From Chitinophagaceae bacterium (GTDB taxonomy: Bacteria > Bacteroidota > Bacteroidia > Chitinophagales > Chitinophagaceae), in NCBI GenBank assembly GCA_016720775.1, contig JADKJX010000007.1, positions 248,001-312,000 on the forward strand: a stretch of 64,000 nucleotides of DNA, given 5' to 3'. Position 1 is the stretch's first letter; every line of letters begins with the position of its first letter. Below are positions 29,923 to 37,573 of this stretch, one piece after another. Under the pieces are notes generated by a model that saw nothing but the letters and a program-made list of their open reading frames with translations, searched no databases and was not told the DNA's origin. The translations under genes were made by a program, and so were the position numbers.

Positions 29923-30642
29923 ATGAGTATTCATGTAAACGTTCGTGTTGGAGTTGAATGGGTAAATAAATTCCACGACGACAGTTGTAAGCAGAACAAC
30001 CTGGAGTATTGTGATGACCAGGCCGTTGGTTTTTACAATACCATGGGATCAAGAGGCCACACAAAGGTCTTCAACTGGGGAGATGACAATGCCTGGGAAA
30101 CGGATTTTACCCATCCCAATTTCGGCGGCGACTCATTGAACTGGACCGATGATGTGCATTTTGTATTCTTTGTAAGCCATGGCGGCAATAACAGTAATAT
30201 ATTGAGCCTGTCCTTTGCGAAAAAACATAATAGTTGTTCAAGCCGGTCGGATAAGTGGCGGCTGGGCAGTAAAAAACTGAAATGGCTTGTTTCGGCAGGT
30301 TGTGAAACGGTGCTCAATACCGATTCGGCCCATATAGCGGCGGTCTGGTTCGGACCAATGAAAGGGCTTCATATGATGCTCGGGTACATCGGCTCCAGTC
30401 ATGATAGCTGGTGGACCGACGACCTGGGAGAAGATTTTGCAAATGATATCTGCGATGGAGATACCATTGCCGGTTCCTGGGTGGATTGTGCTTATTCATT
30501 CTGGGTAGATGATGATTCCATAGCGATAGCAGCCGGCGAAACACGGGATGATGCCATTAACCGCCGCGACCATGAAACCCTCGATTGGAGGGACCTCGAT
30601 GTGCGGGCAACAAACTGGCTTGCCTGGAAATACAAACGTTAA
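29923..30642 (+). CDS. DUF6345-like protein with a caspase-fold type His/Cys pair
   Basis: A 239-residue protein without a signal peptide. The order DVHFVFFVSHGGNN (His86) and LKWLVSAGCETV (Cys127) is that of clan CD cysteine peptidases (caspase, gingipain, clostripain), where a His-Gly strand end is followed by a Cys after a second strand. The later GLHMMLGYIGSSHDSWW and the C-terminal helix fit the DUF6345 family as I remember it. Function is unproven; a peptidase is inferred. The N-terminal 40 residues (FHDDSCKQNNLEYCDDQAVGF) may be a substrate or metal region. It is the first gene of a three-gene unit, followed after 27 bp by 30670. A candidate promoter is at 29801-29831. Confidence 0.7.
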   Translation: MSIHVNVRVGVEWVNKFHDDSCKQNNLEYCDDQAVGFYNTMGSRGHTKVFNWGDDNAWETDFTHPNFGGDSLNWTDDVHFVFFVSHGGNNSNILSLSFAKKHNSCSSRSDKWRLGSKKLKWLVSAGCETVLNTDSAHIAAVWFGPMKGLHMMLGYIGSSHDSWWTDDLGEDFANDICDGDTIAGSWVDCAYSFWVDDDSIAIAAGETRDDAINRRDHETLDWRDLDVRATNWLAWKYKR

Positions 30643-30669
30643 TTGATCAAACTTGTTAAATCAATAATC

Positions 30670-31551
30670 ATGGCAAAGAAAACAATAAAAAAAATAAAGA
30701 CCGCGGCTGCTTCAGCCAATATCAATATCTATCGTCTTGCAGTTCCCGACCTTGGTGAAAGGAACGTATTGCAGCTTGCAAAAAAATTCTCGCTTGACGG
30801 TACCGGTAAAACCGGGGTGATGTTCCAAAAGAAAAATGAGTTCGTATACAGCCAGGGAGGATATGTACTTACCCTGTGCAGGCATTCAGGTGCATACAGG
30901 TTGTTGAATAAACTGAGCTGGCAGGCCGATGACCGGAAAACGAATCTGGATCTGAAAGAGGGAGATGCCATCCGGATCGCTGAGAAATATATCCGGAAGT
31001 ACGGGATTGTTTCACTTAAGGAATGCAGATTCCTGAAGATCGTACGCCTGCTAGTTGGCGAGCGTGCAATAGAAGCGAAGGAAGGTACAGAGCGTGTGAT
31101 CGGGATGGAAGTGGCTTTTCAGCGTATCATTGATAACGTACCGGTGGATGGCCCGGGCGGTAAAGTGATCATATCAATTGGCCAGGATACCCAGGTAAAT
31201 GGATGCACCGTTTTATGGCGAAAGATTCAAAAAAAGGAGAGGGTAGTAAGTGGTTTACGGTCCAACCAATCCGCCATAGAGGAAGCGCTTAAATACTGGG
31301 AAGCCGATAAGCAGGCAGTAACCGTTCGCAGCACCAGGTTTGGTTATTTTGAAGAAGGGTGGAACCGTCCGCAAAAATTTTTACAACCTGCACATATTGT
31401 TTTCGTGTTGTTGGGTTCAGCCAACAGCCGCTTTGTAAGAAAATCTGTTTATGTTGCAGCAGCGGCTTTGAATAATGCAGGCAGGATCACTCCTCTGCGG
31501 ACAAAAAAGAAAAGGCAGTCGGGCAGAAAAGAAACAAAGCCGGCAGAATAA
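30670..31551 (+). CDS. basic protein with a PepSY/propeptide-like segment, partner of the DUF6345-like protein
   Basis: A 293-residue protein from ATG 30670 (MAKKTIKKIKTAA); the open frame extends further up without a Met until a weak start. Both ends are Lys/Arg-rich. The segment GMEVAFQRIIDNVPVDGPGGKVIISIG followed by NGCTVLWRKI resembles the thermolysin-propeptide/PepSY pattern (F.R..dg.pV.G....v.i). From memory, larger single-chain DUF6345 proteins carry a similar region ahead of the caspase-like part, so this gene may be the detached propeptide or inhibitor-like half. That is inference. The gap to the next gene is 2 bp, so the two are surely cotranscribed and perhaps translationally coupled. 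Confidence 0.6.
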   Translation: MAKKTIKKIKTAAASANINIYRLAVPDLGERNVLQLAKKFSLDGTGKTGVMFQKKNEFVYSQGGYVLTLCRHSGAYRLLNKLSWQADDRKTNLDLKEGDAIRIAEKYIRKYGIVSLKECRFLKIVRLLVGERAIEAKEGTERVIGMEVAFQRIIDNVPVDGPGGKVIISIGQDTQVNGCTVLWRKIQKKERVVSGLRSNQSAIEEALKYWEADKQAVTVRSTRFGYFEEGWNRPQKFLQPAHIVFVLLGSANSRFVRKSVYVAAAALNNAGRITPLRTKKKRQSGRKETKPAE

Positions 31552-31553
31552 CT

Positions 31554-32030
31554 ATGATCAGTATAGAAGAACTGGAACGCAGGATGCAGCCGGGTGCCTA
31601 CTCAGTAAAGGGATTTTTAGGAGTGGGCGAAAAATTAACAGTGATCACTGAGCGTGACCGTAGTGTGTTGAAAGAACTTGGTCTGAGTTATGAGCTGATC
31701 GCCGGGCGACTGGATGAATTGCTCGCTGCTTCTATTGAAGTCCGCAAAGAAAAAGTGGTTGTCGGCCAATTTGAGATACGCTTAGAAAGATTCAGGGGCT
31801 TCCAGTTATGCCCATGGTCGCAGGAACCCGATTTCCAGCAATGTAAAATGGGCAGCGGCGTGCAATATGGTTCTATCGATTGGGAAATTACGAACAGGAA
31901 AATAAAGCGATCTCTTTCCGGGCCAGGGCTCATCGTTCACCTGGTACGTGACCATCATTTTTTTGAAGGGTTAGGATCTCCTTACCGGGTAGATCCATTA
32001 CAACTAGCACAGCTTTTGGAATTGGCCTGA
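31554..32030 (+). CDS. conserved protein of unknown function, third gene of the DUF6345-like cassette
   Basis: A 158-residue protein without signal peptide or membrane segment. The C-terminal half has a striking block: GFQLCPWSQEPDFQQC, GVQYGSIDWEITN, SGPGLIVHLVRDHHFFEG and SPYRVDPLQLAQLLEL. The Cys, His-His and Asp residues could bind metal, but no family is certain. It starts 2 bp after the preceding stop, so it belongs to the same operon. The next sequence downstream is gene debris. Confidence 0.6.
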   Translation: MISIEELERRMQPGAYSVKGFLGVGEKLTVITERDRSVLKELGLSYELIAGRLDELLAASIEVRKEKVVVGQFEIRLERFRGFQLCPWSQEPDFQQCKMGSGVQYGSIDWEITNRKIKRSLSGPGLIVHLVRDHHFFEGLGSPYRVDPLQLAQLLELA

Positions 32031-32105
32031 GGGTACCGGAAATCTCCGGTGTTGCCTTGGCTTAACTGGCTTCGCTTCACTTTAAATCCCCCTGGTTGCC
32101 TGTTG

Positions 32106-32213
32106 TTTTCGGCATCCACCGATGATAGCAGTAAGCTATATTTAAGCGCCGGCAGTAATGCCGATGTAAAAAATGTATCATCGCTAAGTTTAGGAAGTCA
32201 ATATCCGTTTTAG
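32106..32213 (+). pseudogene. fragment resembling a PA14-like domain end
   Basis: The frame ending TAG at 32211-32213 reads FSASTDDSSKLYLSAGSN, NADVKNVSSLSLG and a short tail. The pattern of Thr-Asp-Asp with a beta strand is like part of a PA14 sugar-binding domain. No start is present. A short remnant; function not supported. Confidence 0.25.
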
Positions 32214-32737
32214 AAGAAAGGGTTATCAGCAAAATTTACGTTGTAAGAAGGTAATGCTTGATTTTGACCTGGCAGAAATGTATGCCGTAGAAACAAAGCA
32301 ATTGAAAAGACAGGTAAAGCGTAACCCGGAACGGTTTCCCAAAGATTTTATGTTTGTACTTTCAAAAAGAATTTGAAAACTTGAGGAGCCAGATTGGCAC
32401 CTCAAGTTCAGATGTGGATGAAACGGGCTGGGGAGGTACCCGGTATATGCCGATGGCTTTCACAGAACAAGGGGTGGCTATGTTATCGAGTGTGCTCAAC
32501 AGTTCCACGGCTATTGAAGTGAATATCCAGGTGATAAGGATGTTTAGTAAAACGTGGGAATTACTTTTGTCAAACAAAGAGATCTTATTAAAACTGGAAC
32601 AGGTTGAAAAGAAAATGCTGTTGCAGGATGGTAAAGTGAAACAGCATGATGCGGATATACAACTGATCTTCCAGGCATTAAAAAAACTACTCAACCCGCC
32701 ACAAGTACCAAAGCACCGGATCGGGTTTAAACCATAG
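32195..32737 (+). pseudogene. broken ORF6N-domain protein
   Basis: Joined frames give ISVLEERVISKIYVVR, then MLDFDLAEMYAVETKQLKRQ, RNPERFPKDFMFVLSK, EFENLRSQ, TRYMPMAFTEQGVAMLSSVL and a coiled-coil tail. This is the ORF6N DNA-binding domain found in phage-like and mobile-element-linked regulators. A shift is needed after IYVVRR (about 32240-32260), and one A too many is present in the A5 run near 32367-32371. No normal start codon was found. It is consistent with a decayed mobile-associated gene next to the accessory cassette. Confidence 0.65.
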
Positions 32738-32822
32738 CCTCGCAGGTAACACAGATCCGTGGTTAGATACATTTTGCCCGCTACCGTTTTTATGAGTACA
32801 TTTAAATACAAAATTCCCGGTC

Positions 32823-33197
32823 ATGAAACAATATCTGCGCTTTCCATTACTTATAGTAAGTCTTTTTTTTGTACTCAACTCCTGCAAAAAACCCGGCCAC
32901 GAAACACAGTATGTTACGTTGGATGAGACCATACAGGCAGGCAGCAATTACACACTTAACCTCAGTGCTTATGGGGATGACGATGACCAGCCTTCGATCA
33001 CAAAACAGGCGGCAGAGTTCAGTGTTAGCCAGATCAGCACCGATGCAATTACCGGAAGGAATATCTATACTTTTTCCGCCTCTCAAAAAAATACGGTAAA
33101 GCAAACGGTTGTCATTACATTGAAAGAGCAACACCGCAGGGGCCCAGACTGCAACCGGGATGTGGCAGTGATCAGCATCAATTTTACAATTAACTGA
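32823..33197 (+). CDS. small lipoprotein of unknown function
   Basis: A 124-residue protein with a lipoprotein signal: hydrophobic FPLLIVSLFFVLNSC with Cys as the lipid-bearing residue. The mature part is beta-rich, with repeated QISTDAITGRNIYTF and KQTVVITLKEQ. No family recognised. It has no close partner: the next gene (33214) is a cytoplasmic DUF1801 protein. Confidence 0.7.
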   Translation: MKQYLRFPLLIVSLFFVLNSCKKPGHETQYVTLDETIQAGSNYTLNLSAYGDDDDQPSITKQAAEFSVSQISTDAITGRNIYTFSASQKNTVKQTVVITLKEQHRRGPDCNRDVAVISINFTIN

Positions 33198-33213
33198 TCT
33201 TGCTACTTTGTTC

Positions 33214-33627
33214 ATGGCGAAGGCTATCAAACTCACCGACACCGAAGAGGTAAGCCAGCATATTAAAAAACTGGAACCGGCACTTGGTAAAATAATCGAG
33301 GCCATCCGGCAGATCATTTTAAAAACAGATACCGAAATTGGCGAACGCATAAAATGGAACAACCCCAGTTTTTATTTTACCGGAGAAATGAAACCCTTCG
33401 ACCCCAAAGAATACAAACGGGAGATCGTTGTGATGAATCTTTATAAAGGCAGGATCATGCTGGTATTTCCAAGTGGTGCTAAAGTAAAAGATACATCCGG
33501 CTTACTAACCGGTGATTATAAGGACGGCAGGCGACTCATCCTGTTCACCGACATGAAAGATGTGAAGTCGAAAGAAAAGGCACTGCAAAAAATAATAAAG
33601 GACTGGTTGAAACTGGTTGACAAATAA
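33214..33627 (+). CDS. DUF1801 (YdhG-like) protein
   Basis: A 137-residue protein; start MAKAIK chosen over an ATG two codons earlier. Conserved features are the N-terminal helix pair, TEIGERIKWNNPSFYF, VMNLYKGRIMLVFPSGAKV and GRRLILFTDMKDV. The fold is small alpha/beta; function is not established for this family. Confidence 0.8.
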   Translation: MAKAIKLTDTEEVSQHIKKLEPALGKIIEAIRQIILKTDTEIGERIKWNNPSFYFTGEMKPFDPKEYKREIVVMNLYKGRIMLVFPSGAKVKDTSGLLTGDYKDGRRLILFTDMKDVKSKEKALQKIIKDWLKLVDK

Positions 33628-33641
33628 TAATCATCTTCCTC

Positions 33642-34340
33642 ATGCCTGCTGATTACAAAAAATTAGATAACCCTGCCTGGCATGCTTTAACAGAAAGGCA
33701 TGCATGCTTTGCGTTGGGTACAGCTGAATTAAAACGATATGACCCCAACATCGTTTTGTTTGCCGGCTTTAATTTAGACACAGAGAATATTACGCAACAG
33801 TTCGATGAGGTATTTGAACCCAACGATTCCTTCTTCCTGTTTGATGATCTTCCGGCTTTGCCGGCTAACTACAAAATAGAAACGGTTGTTCAATGCCTGC
33901 AGATGGTTTGTGAAAAACCGGTGCCGGTGAGCATTACAGAAAACATCCTGTCCCTGGATAAAAAAAATTGGGAAGAAATGTATGCATTGGTAAGCGAGGT
34001 ATTCCCCGGTTATTACCTGCCCGGCACCCCGGTGATGGGAGACTACTTTGGTATTTTCAAAGACGATAAACTGGTGGCCATGGCCGGGGAAAGACTGAGC
34101 ATGGATGGCTTAACAGAAATAAGTGCAGTGGTTACTCATCCTGCGTATGGTGGCCGCAAATATGCACAGCAACTGGTTACATACCTGGATGATAAAAACC
34201 TGCAGTCCGGCAACATTCCCTTCCTGCATACCGGCAGCAACAACGAACGGGCCATTAAGATCTATGAACTGCTGGGCTATAAAAAAAGAAGGATCATTCC
34301 GGTTACAAAAATAAAAAGAGTATTGTCTTCCAGGCAATGA
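33642..34340 (+). CDS. GNAT family N-acetyltransferase
   Basis: A 232-residue protein. The second half is a GNAT acetyltransferase fold: YFGIFKDDKLVAMAGERL, LTEISAVVTHPAYGGRKYAQQLV (acetyl-CoA loop) and FLHTGSNNERAIKIYELLGYKKRRII. The N-terminal half (to about 105) is a degenerate GNAT-like or substrate-binding part. The acceptor is unknown. It follows the DUF1801 gene after 14 bp. Confidence 0.82.
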   Translation: MPADYKKLDNPAWHALTERHACFALGTAELKRYDPNIVLFAGFNLDTENITQQFDEVFEPNDSFFLFDDLPALPANYKIETVVQCLQMVCEKPVPVSITENILSLDKKNWEEMYALVSEVFPGYYLPGTPVMGDYFGIFKDDKLVAMAGERLSMDGLTEISAVVTHPAYGGRKYAQQLVTYLDDKNLQSGNIPFLHTGSNNERAIKIYELLGYKKRRIIPVTKIKRVLSSRQ

Positions 34341-34401
34341 TAAGGAGTGCCGTATATTTGAATGCTGCATTTTATTTAAACATTTCACAAACCAATCAAT
34401 A

Positions 34402-34977
34402 ATGGGACATGGCGTCATGGCATTGCTGGCAATCATTGCCCTGGTCTCCTTCATCGTTTTTTTGTTTATCCTGGTGAAAGCTATCGTGAAGAAAAGCAGG
34501 AAGGCCATTATTTTTTCCACAGCTGCACTTTTGGTTACATTTTTTTTGGCATTGAAAATTGATCTTAAGAATGTAGGCGACCTGTTCTCCAAAGAAATTG
34601 ACCGTTTAAAGCCGAGGTCAAACAATGAGATCTATGTGTTGGTTTTTAAGCTGCCGGCAGACAGTTGTGTGAACCTGGTCAACACGGTTGACCAGGTGAT
34701 TCCTGTAAGAGACTGTTGCGTATGGCTTGAGTTTACAACATGTCCTGAGGCACTGGGGAAGATAATCAGGAAATTGCCGTACACTGTTTCAGGATATGCT
34801 GCCGGCGATTCAGCAACTTATAACCCGGTTTCCAAACCGATGCCTTTGTGGTGGATGCCGGCTAAGCTGGGCGACAGTTTGATCAAACTGCATCATTCAT
34901 ACAATTCCGCAACCGAAAGAACCTTACTCATCAGTAGAGACAGTACGCATGTGTATTGTTGCGACAGGGCAGAGTAG
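34402..34977 (+). CDS. membrane-anchored protein of unknown function
   Basis: A 191-residue protein with two N-terminal transmembrane segments (residues 5-28 and 36-51), then a soluble part with several cysteines (DSCVNLVN, RDCCVWLEFTTCPEAL, HVYCCDRAE). No recognised family. It lies alone between GNAT and a convergent gene. Confidence 0.6.
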   Translation: MGHGVMALLAIIALVSFIVFLFILVKAIVKKSRKAIIFSTAALLVTFFLALKIDLKNVGDLFSKEIDRLKPRSNNEIYVLVFKLPADSCVNLVNTVDQVIPVRDCCVWLEFTTCPEALGKIIRKLPYTVSGYAAGDSATYNPVSKPMPLWWMPAKLGDSLIKLHHSYNSATERTLLISRDSTHVYCCDRAE

Positions 34978-35002
34978 GGTGTTGCTCCGGCAGTGGGCAG
35001 GT

Positions 35003-35554
35003 TTACTGGTCCATCTTGAATTCGTTCTCCGTAAGTTTTATATTGTATTTCGTAGCAAAGGCTTTTTGTGCTTCCAGGAAATTGCTGTCGTATATTTTTT
35101 CCCGTTCGGTGATATCGTTCACAATGTCCTGCAGTTCCTTGCTTTTTTGTTCAGTGGTCTTTTCTTTGCTGAAAAAGATCCAGATGAACTGCTTGTATTC
35201 TTTGCCCGCTATTTTCGAATAGAAACCGAATAAGCTGATGGCATTTTTTTTCAGCGAAGTATCGCCTTTATAAGGCACCATTTTATTCATCCGGTTAACG
35301 GCTGAATCAGCCTGGCGGCTGATCGCTATCCTGGCTGCATGTATTTCCACCGTATCTGTTGAATTCTCAAACGTAGTATTGAATTTCTTTATCGCCATAC
35401 CCACCTTGGTCTGTTCATTTACAATAAAGTCGTTGTAGGCAACGGCGCTCTCAAACTTATTTACCTGTGCATTGCTGCTGGTTGTTTTTCTTAATTGAGC
35501 ATTGCTGCTGCTTGCAATTATAAAAAAGGCAAAAGAGGAAAGGATCAGTTTCAT
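35003..35554 (-). CDS. exported helical protein of unknown function (possibly LIC11966-like surface protein)
   Basis: A 183-residue protein with signal peptide FAFFIIASSSNAQ. The mature part is mostly alpha-helical, with charged heptads; AVAYNDFIVNEQTKVGMAI is reminiscent of the LIC11966 surface-protein family, but only loosely. No enzymatic motif. It is convergent with the gene at 34402. Confidence 0.65.
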   Translation of the reverse strand: MKLILSSFAFFIIASSSNAQLRKTTSSNAQVNKFESAVAYNDFIVNEQTKVGMAIKKFNTTFENSTDTVEIHAARIAISRQADSAVNRMNKMVPYKGDTSLKKNAISLFGFYSKIAGKEYKQFIWIFFSKEKTTEQKSKELQDIVNDITEREKIYDSNFLEAQKAFATKYNIKLTENEFKMDQ

Positions 35555-35641
35555 GTTGCTGGTTTTTCAAATTAACGGTTTATGCGGGTAAATTCTTATA
35601 CCCAGTGGCGGGTATTTTCTGTACCATAAGCAAGAAGTTGC

Positions 35642-36301
35642 CTAATCCTTTTCGCCGATCAGCCGCAGGTCCATATTCTCATAGGTGTTTTTTTCGCCGG
35701 TATCTCTTACCAAATGCAGAAGCGCTTTTGCCAGTTGTACCGAGCCGATGATCTTGCGTGGGGCAAATCGTTCTATCAACGGAAATAAAGGGGTAACCAG
35801 TTTATAGGCAACCGGGGCATTTTTATTTTTGTGTTTGGGCCAGATGGCATCGGGCCGGGCAATGGTAAGTTTTTTAAAGTTCATTTGAAGCAATGCATTC
35901 TCCGTTTTGCCTTTTAAGCGGGCAAACAGTACGCTGCTTTTTTCAGACCGGTCGGCGCCATTGCCGCTTAAGAAAACAAAATGAATAGAAGGATTTGCAT
36001 CTAGCATTGCTTTGGCGGCAGCGATGGTATACTCATAGGTGATAACGGCGTATTGTTGTTTGCTCACCTGCAGTTGCGATATGCCCAGGCACCAGATGCA
36101 GGCATCACAATCTTTAAAGTGATCCCTCACCACATCGTAGTCTAAAAAATTGCTGTGAATGATGGTGCTGATCTTTGGGTGTGTAATCTCCAGCGGGCGC
36201 CGGACCAATGCAACGATCTCCTGTATGTTTTCATCTTGTATTGCCTGCCGGATAACTTCGGAGCCGGCCATGCCTGTTGCACCTGTTACAAGGATCTTCA
36301 T
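35642..36301 (-). CDS. NAD(P)-binding atypical short-chain dehydrogenase-like protein
   Basis: A 219-residue protein with the N-terminal dinucleotide-binding loop VTGATGMAGSEVIRQA, then IHSNFLDYDVV and FVFLSGNGADRSEKS in the place of the active-site region, and KLTIARPDAIWP. It resembles the NmrA-like or YbjT-like group. The Ser-Tyr-Lys triad is incomplete, so redox function is uncertain. Convergent genes surround it; it appears to be a single unit. Confidence 0.82.
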   Translation of the reverse strand: MKILVTGATGMAGSEVIRQAIQDENIQEIVALVRRPLEITHPKISTIIHSNFLDYDVVRDHFKDCDACIWCLGISQLQVSKQQYAVITYEYTIAAAKAMLDANPSIHFVFLSGNGADRSEKSSVLFARLKGKTENALLQMNFKKLTIARPDAIWPKHKNKNAPVAYKLVTPLFPLIERFAPRKIIGSVQLAKALLHLVRDTGEKNTYENMDLRLIGEKD

Positions 36302-36364
36302 TTTTATTAGAAAGTTAATGATTTTCCAGAAGGCTGTTTTGGGGCAGGCAGGTATTTTTTATTT

Positions 36365-36433
36365 GAACCACATAGAACATAGGAAACATAGAAAGGTAAA
36401 AGGTTATGTTTTTACTATGTGCCTATGTGGTTC
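36365..36433. repeat. inverted repeat of the GAACCACATAG family, copy 1
   Basis: GAACCACATAGAACATAGG at 36365-36383 pairs with GCCTATGTGGTTC at 36421-36433. A second copy of the family is at 54064-54148. Confidence 0.65.
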
Positions 36434-36519
36434 AGGCCGCATGATAGGGCTGTTTTATCAGCCGGGCATAAATCTTTTGCCAATAACCGGCTATTTTTTA
36501 CATTTAGCAAAAAAGAAAA

Positions 36520-37128
36520 ATGGAAGAGAAAGCAGCCAAACAATCATCAGGCAGTTCATCAATGGTTAAAAATGTTGTCGTAGGTGTTCTTACGCCTGTG
36601 CTGGCAGCCACCATTATTTATTTTTTGGGGTTTAACAACAGGGACGATGGCAAGGCCGGGTTTAAAAAGAAAAAAGAAGCCACCGAAAAAGCATGGTCGG
36701 CCTACCTGCAGAACCGGGGCATTTTTTCAACCGTGATGAAAGACCTGGGAAAATCAGGTGATATCGAAGTAACCCGCAATAATATCAATCATGAAATTGA
36801 TGTTACGATCGATAACATGGAGAACATCAAGAAGGAGCCGGATGCAGATCAACGGGTTTATTCGTCGGTGGATATTATTATGCAGCAAATGAAAGAAATG
36901 AAAGGGATCATGAATAAATTCCTGGATGATATGGCTGCTTTTGCTGCCACCAATCCTACAGAGGAAGAGGGCATGAAATTTATAAAAGGCCGGGGAGATG
37001 ACCTGAAACTGCAGATGACACAACTCAGGCAACGGGATTCACTACGGCTTGCCGTTTTTTATGACGGCCTTAATAAAGATTATAAGACCACATTGCCTAC
37101 CAGTACGGATCTGCCGGGCACAAAGTAA
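36520..37128 (+). CDS. single-pass membrane protein of unknown function
   Basis: A 202-residue protein with a hydrophobic segment at 17-40 (VKNVVVGVLTPVLAATIIYF) after a short hydrophilic N-terminus. The long rest is helical, charged and probably outside the cytoplasm. No recognised domain. It is followed by a small lipoprotein gene and an outer-membrane protein in the same direction. Confidence 0.6.
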   Translation: MEEKAAKQSSGSSSMVKNVVVGVLTPVLAATIIYFLGFNNRDDGKAGFKKKKEATEKAWSAYLQNRGIFSTVMKDLGKSGDIEVTRNNINHEIDVTIDNMENIKKEPDADQRVYSSVDIIMQQMKEMKGIMNKFLDDMAAFAATNPTEEEGMKFIKGRGDDLKLQMTQLRQRDSLRLAVFYDGLNKDYKTTLPTSTDLPGTK

Positions 37129-37316
37129 AATCGATTACATATTTATTAATCTTTTCATCGACCTGTTTTTTGACAGATCCTGTTACTCAGTGCGTTGCAC
37201 ATCTTCCCGTAATCCCCGCAAGTGGATTTACTAAAAAAATCGGCGATTTTGCTTACAGAAAACAGGCTGGATGTGCTTATTTTTATACCAGCTTATTTAA
37301 GCATAAATCAATTCCT

Positions 37317-37433
37317 ATGAAAAATTTTACCATCCTTCTGATTATTGCTATTCTTTTCGCATCCTGCGCCCAATCTGTAACCACGCAACAGGCAGCCAAC
37401 CGCAATTACCGGGGCACAAGAGCATTAAGATAA
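37317..37433 (+). CDS. 38-residue lipoprotein
   Basis: MKNFTILLIIAILFASCAQS has a clean lipoprotein signal; the mature part is a short Gln/Asn/Arg-rich tail (TTQQAANRNYRGTRALR). Such tiny lipoproteins are frequent in Bacteroidota. Function unknown. An in-frame longer reading begins upstream at 37170, but it adds no plausible sequence. Confidence 0.55.
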   Translation: MKNFTILLIIAILFASCAQSVTTQQAANRNYRGTRALR

Positions 37434-37573
37434 TTTACAGCGAACCGTTCTTGCTGATCATTCACTGCGCCGGCAATGGCCGGGGAAAGAATATTGTTGC
37501 CAATGCATTAACACGCTATTACAGCGGTTTCAATACCTTTAAGTTTTTAATTACGGTTGCCAGGCATTGATCA

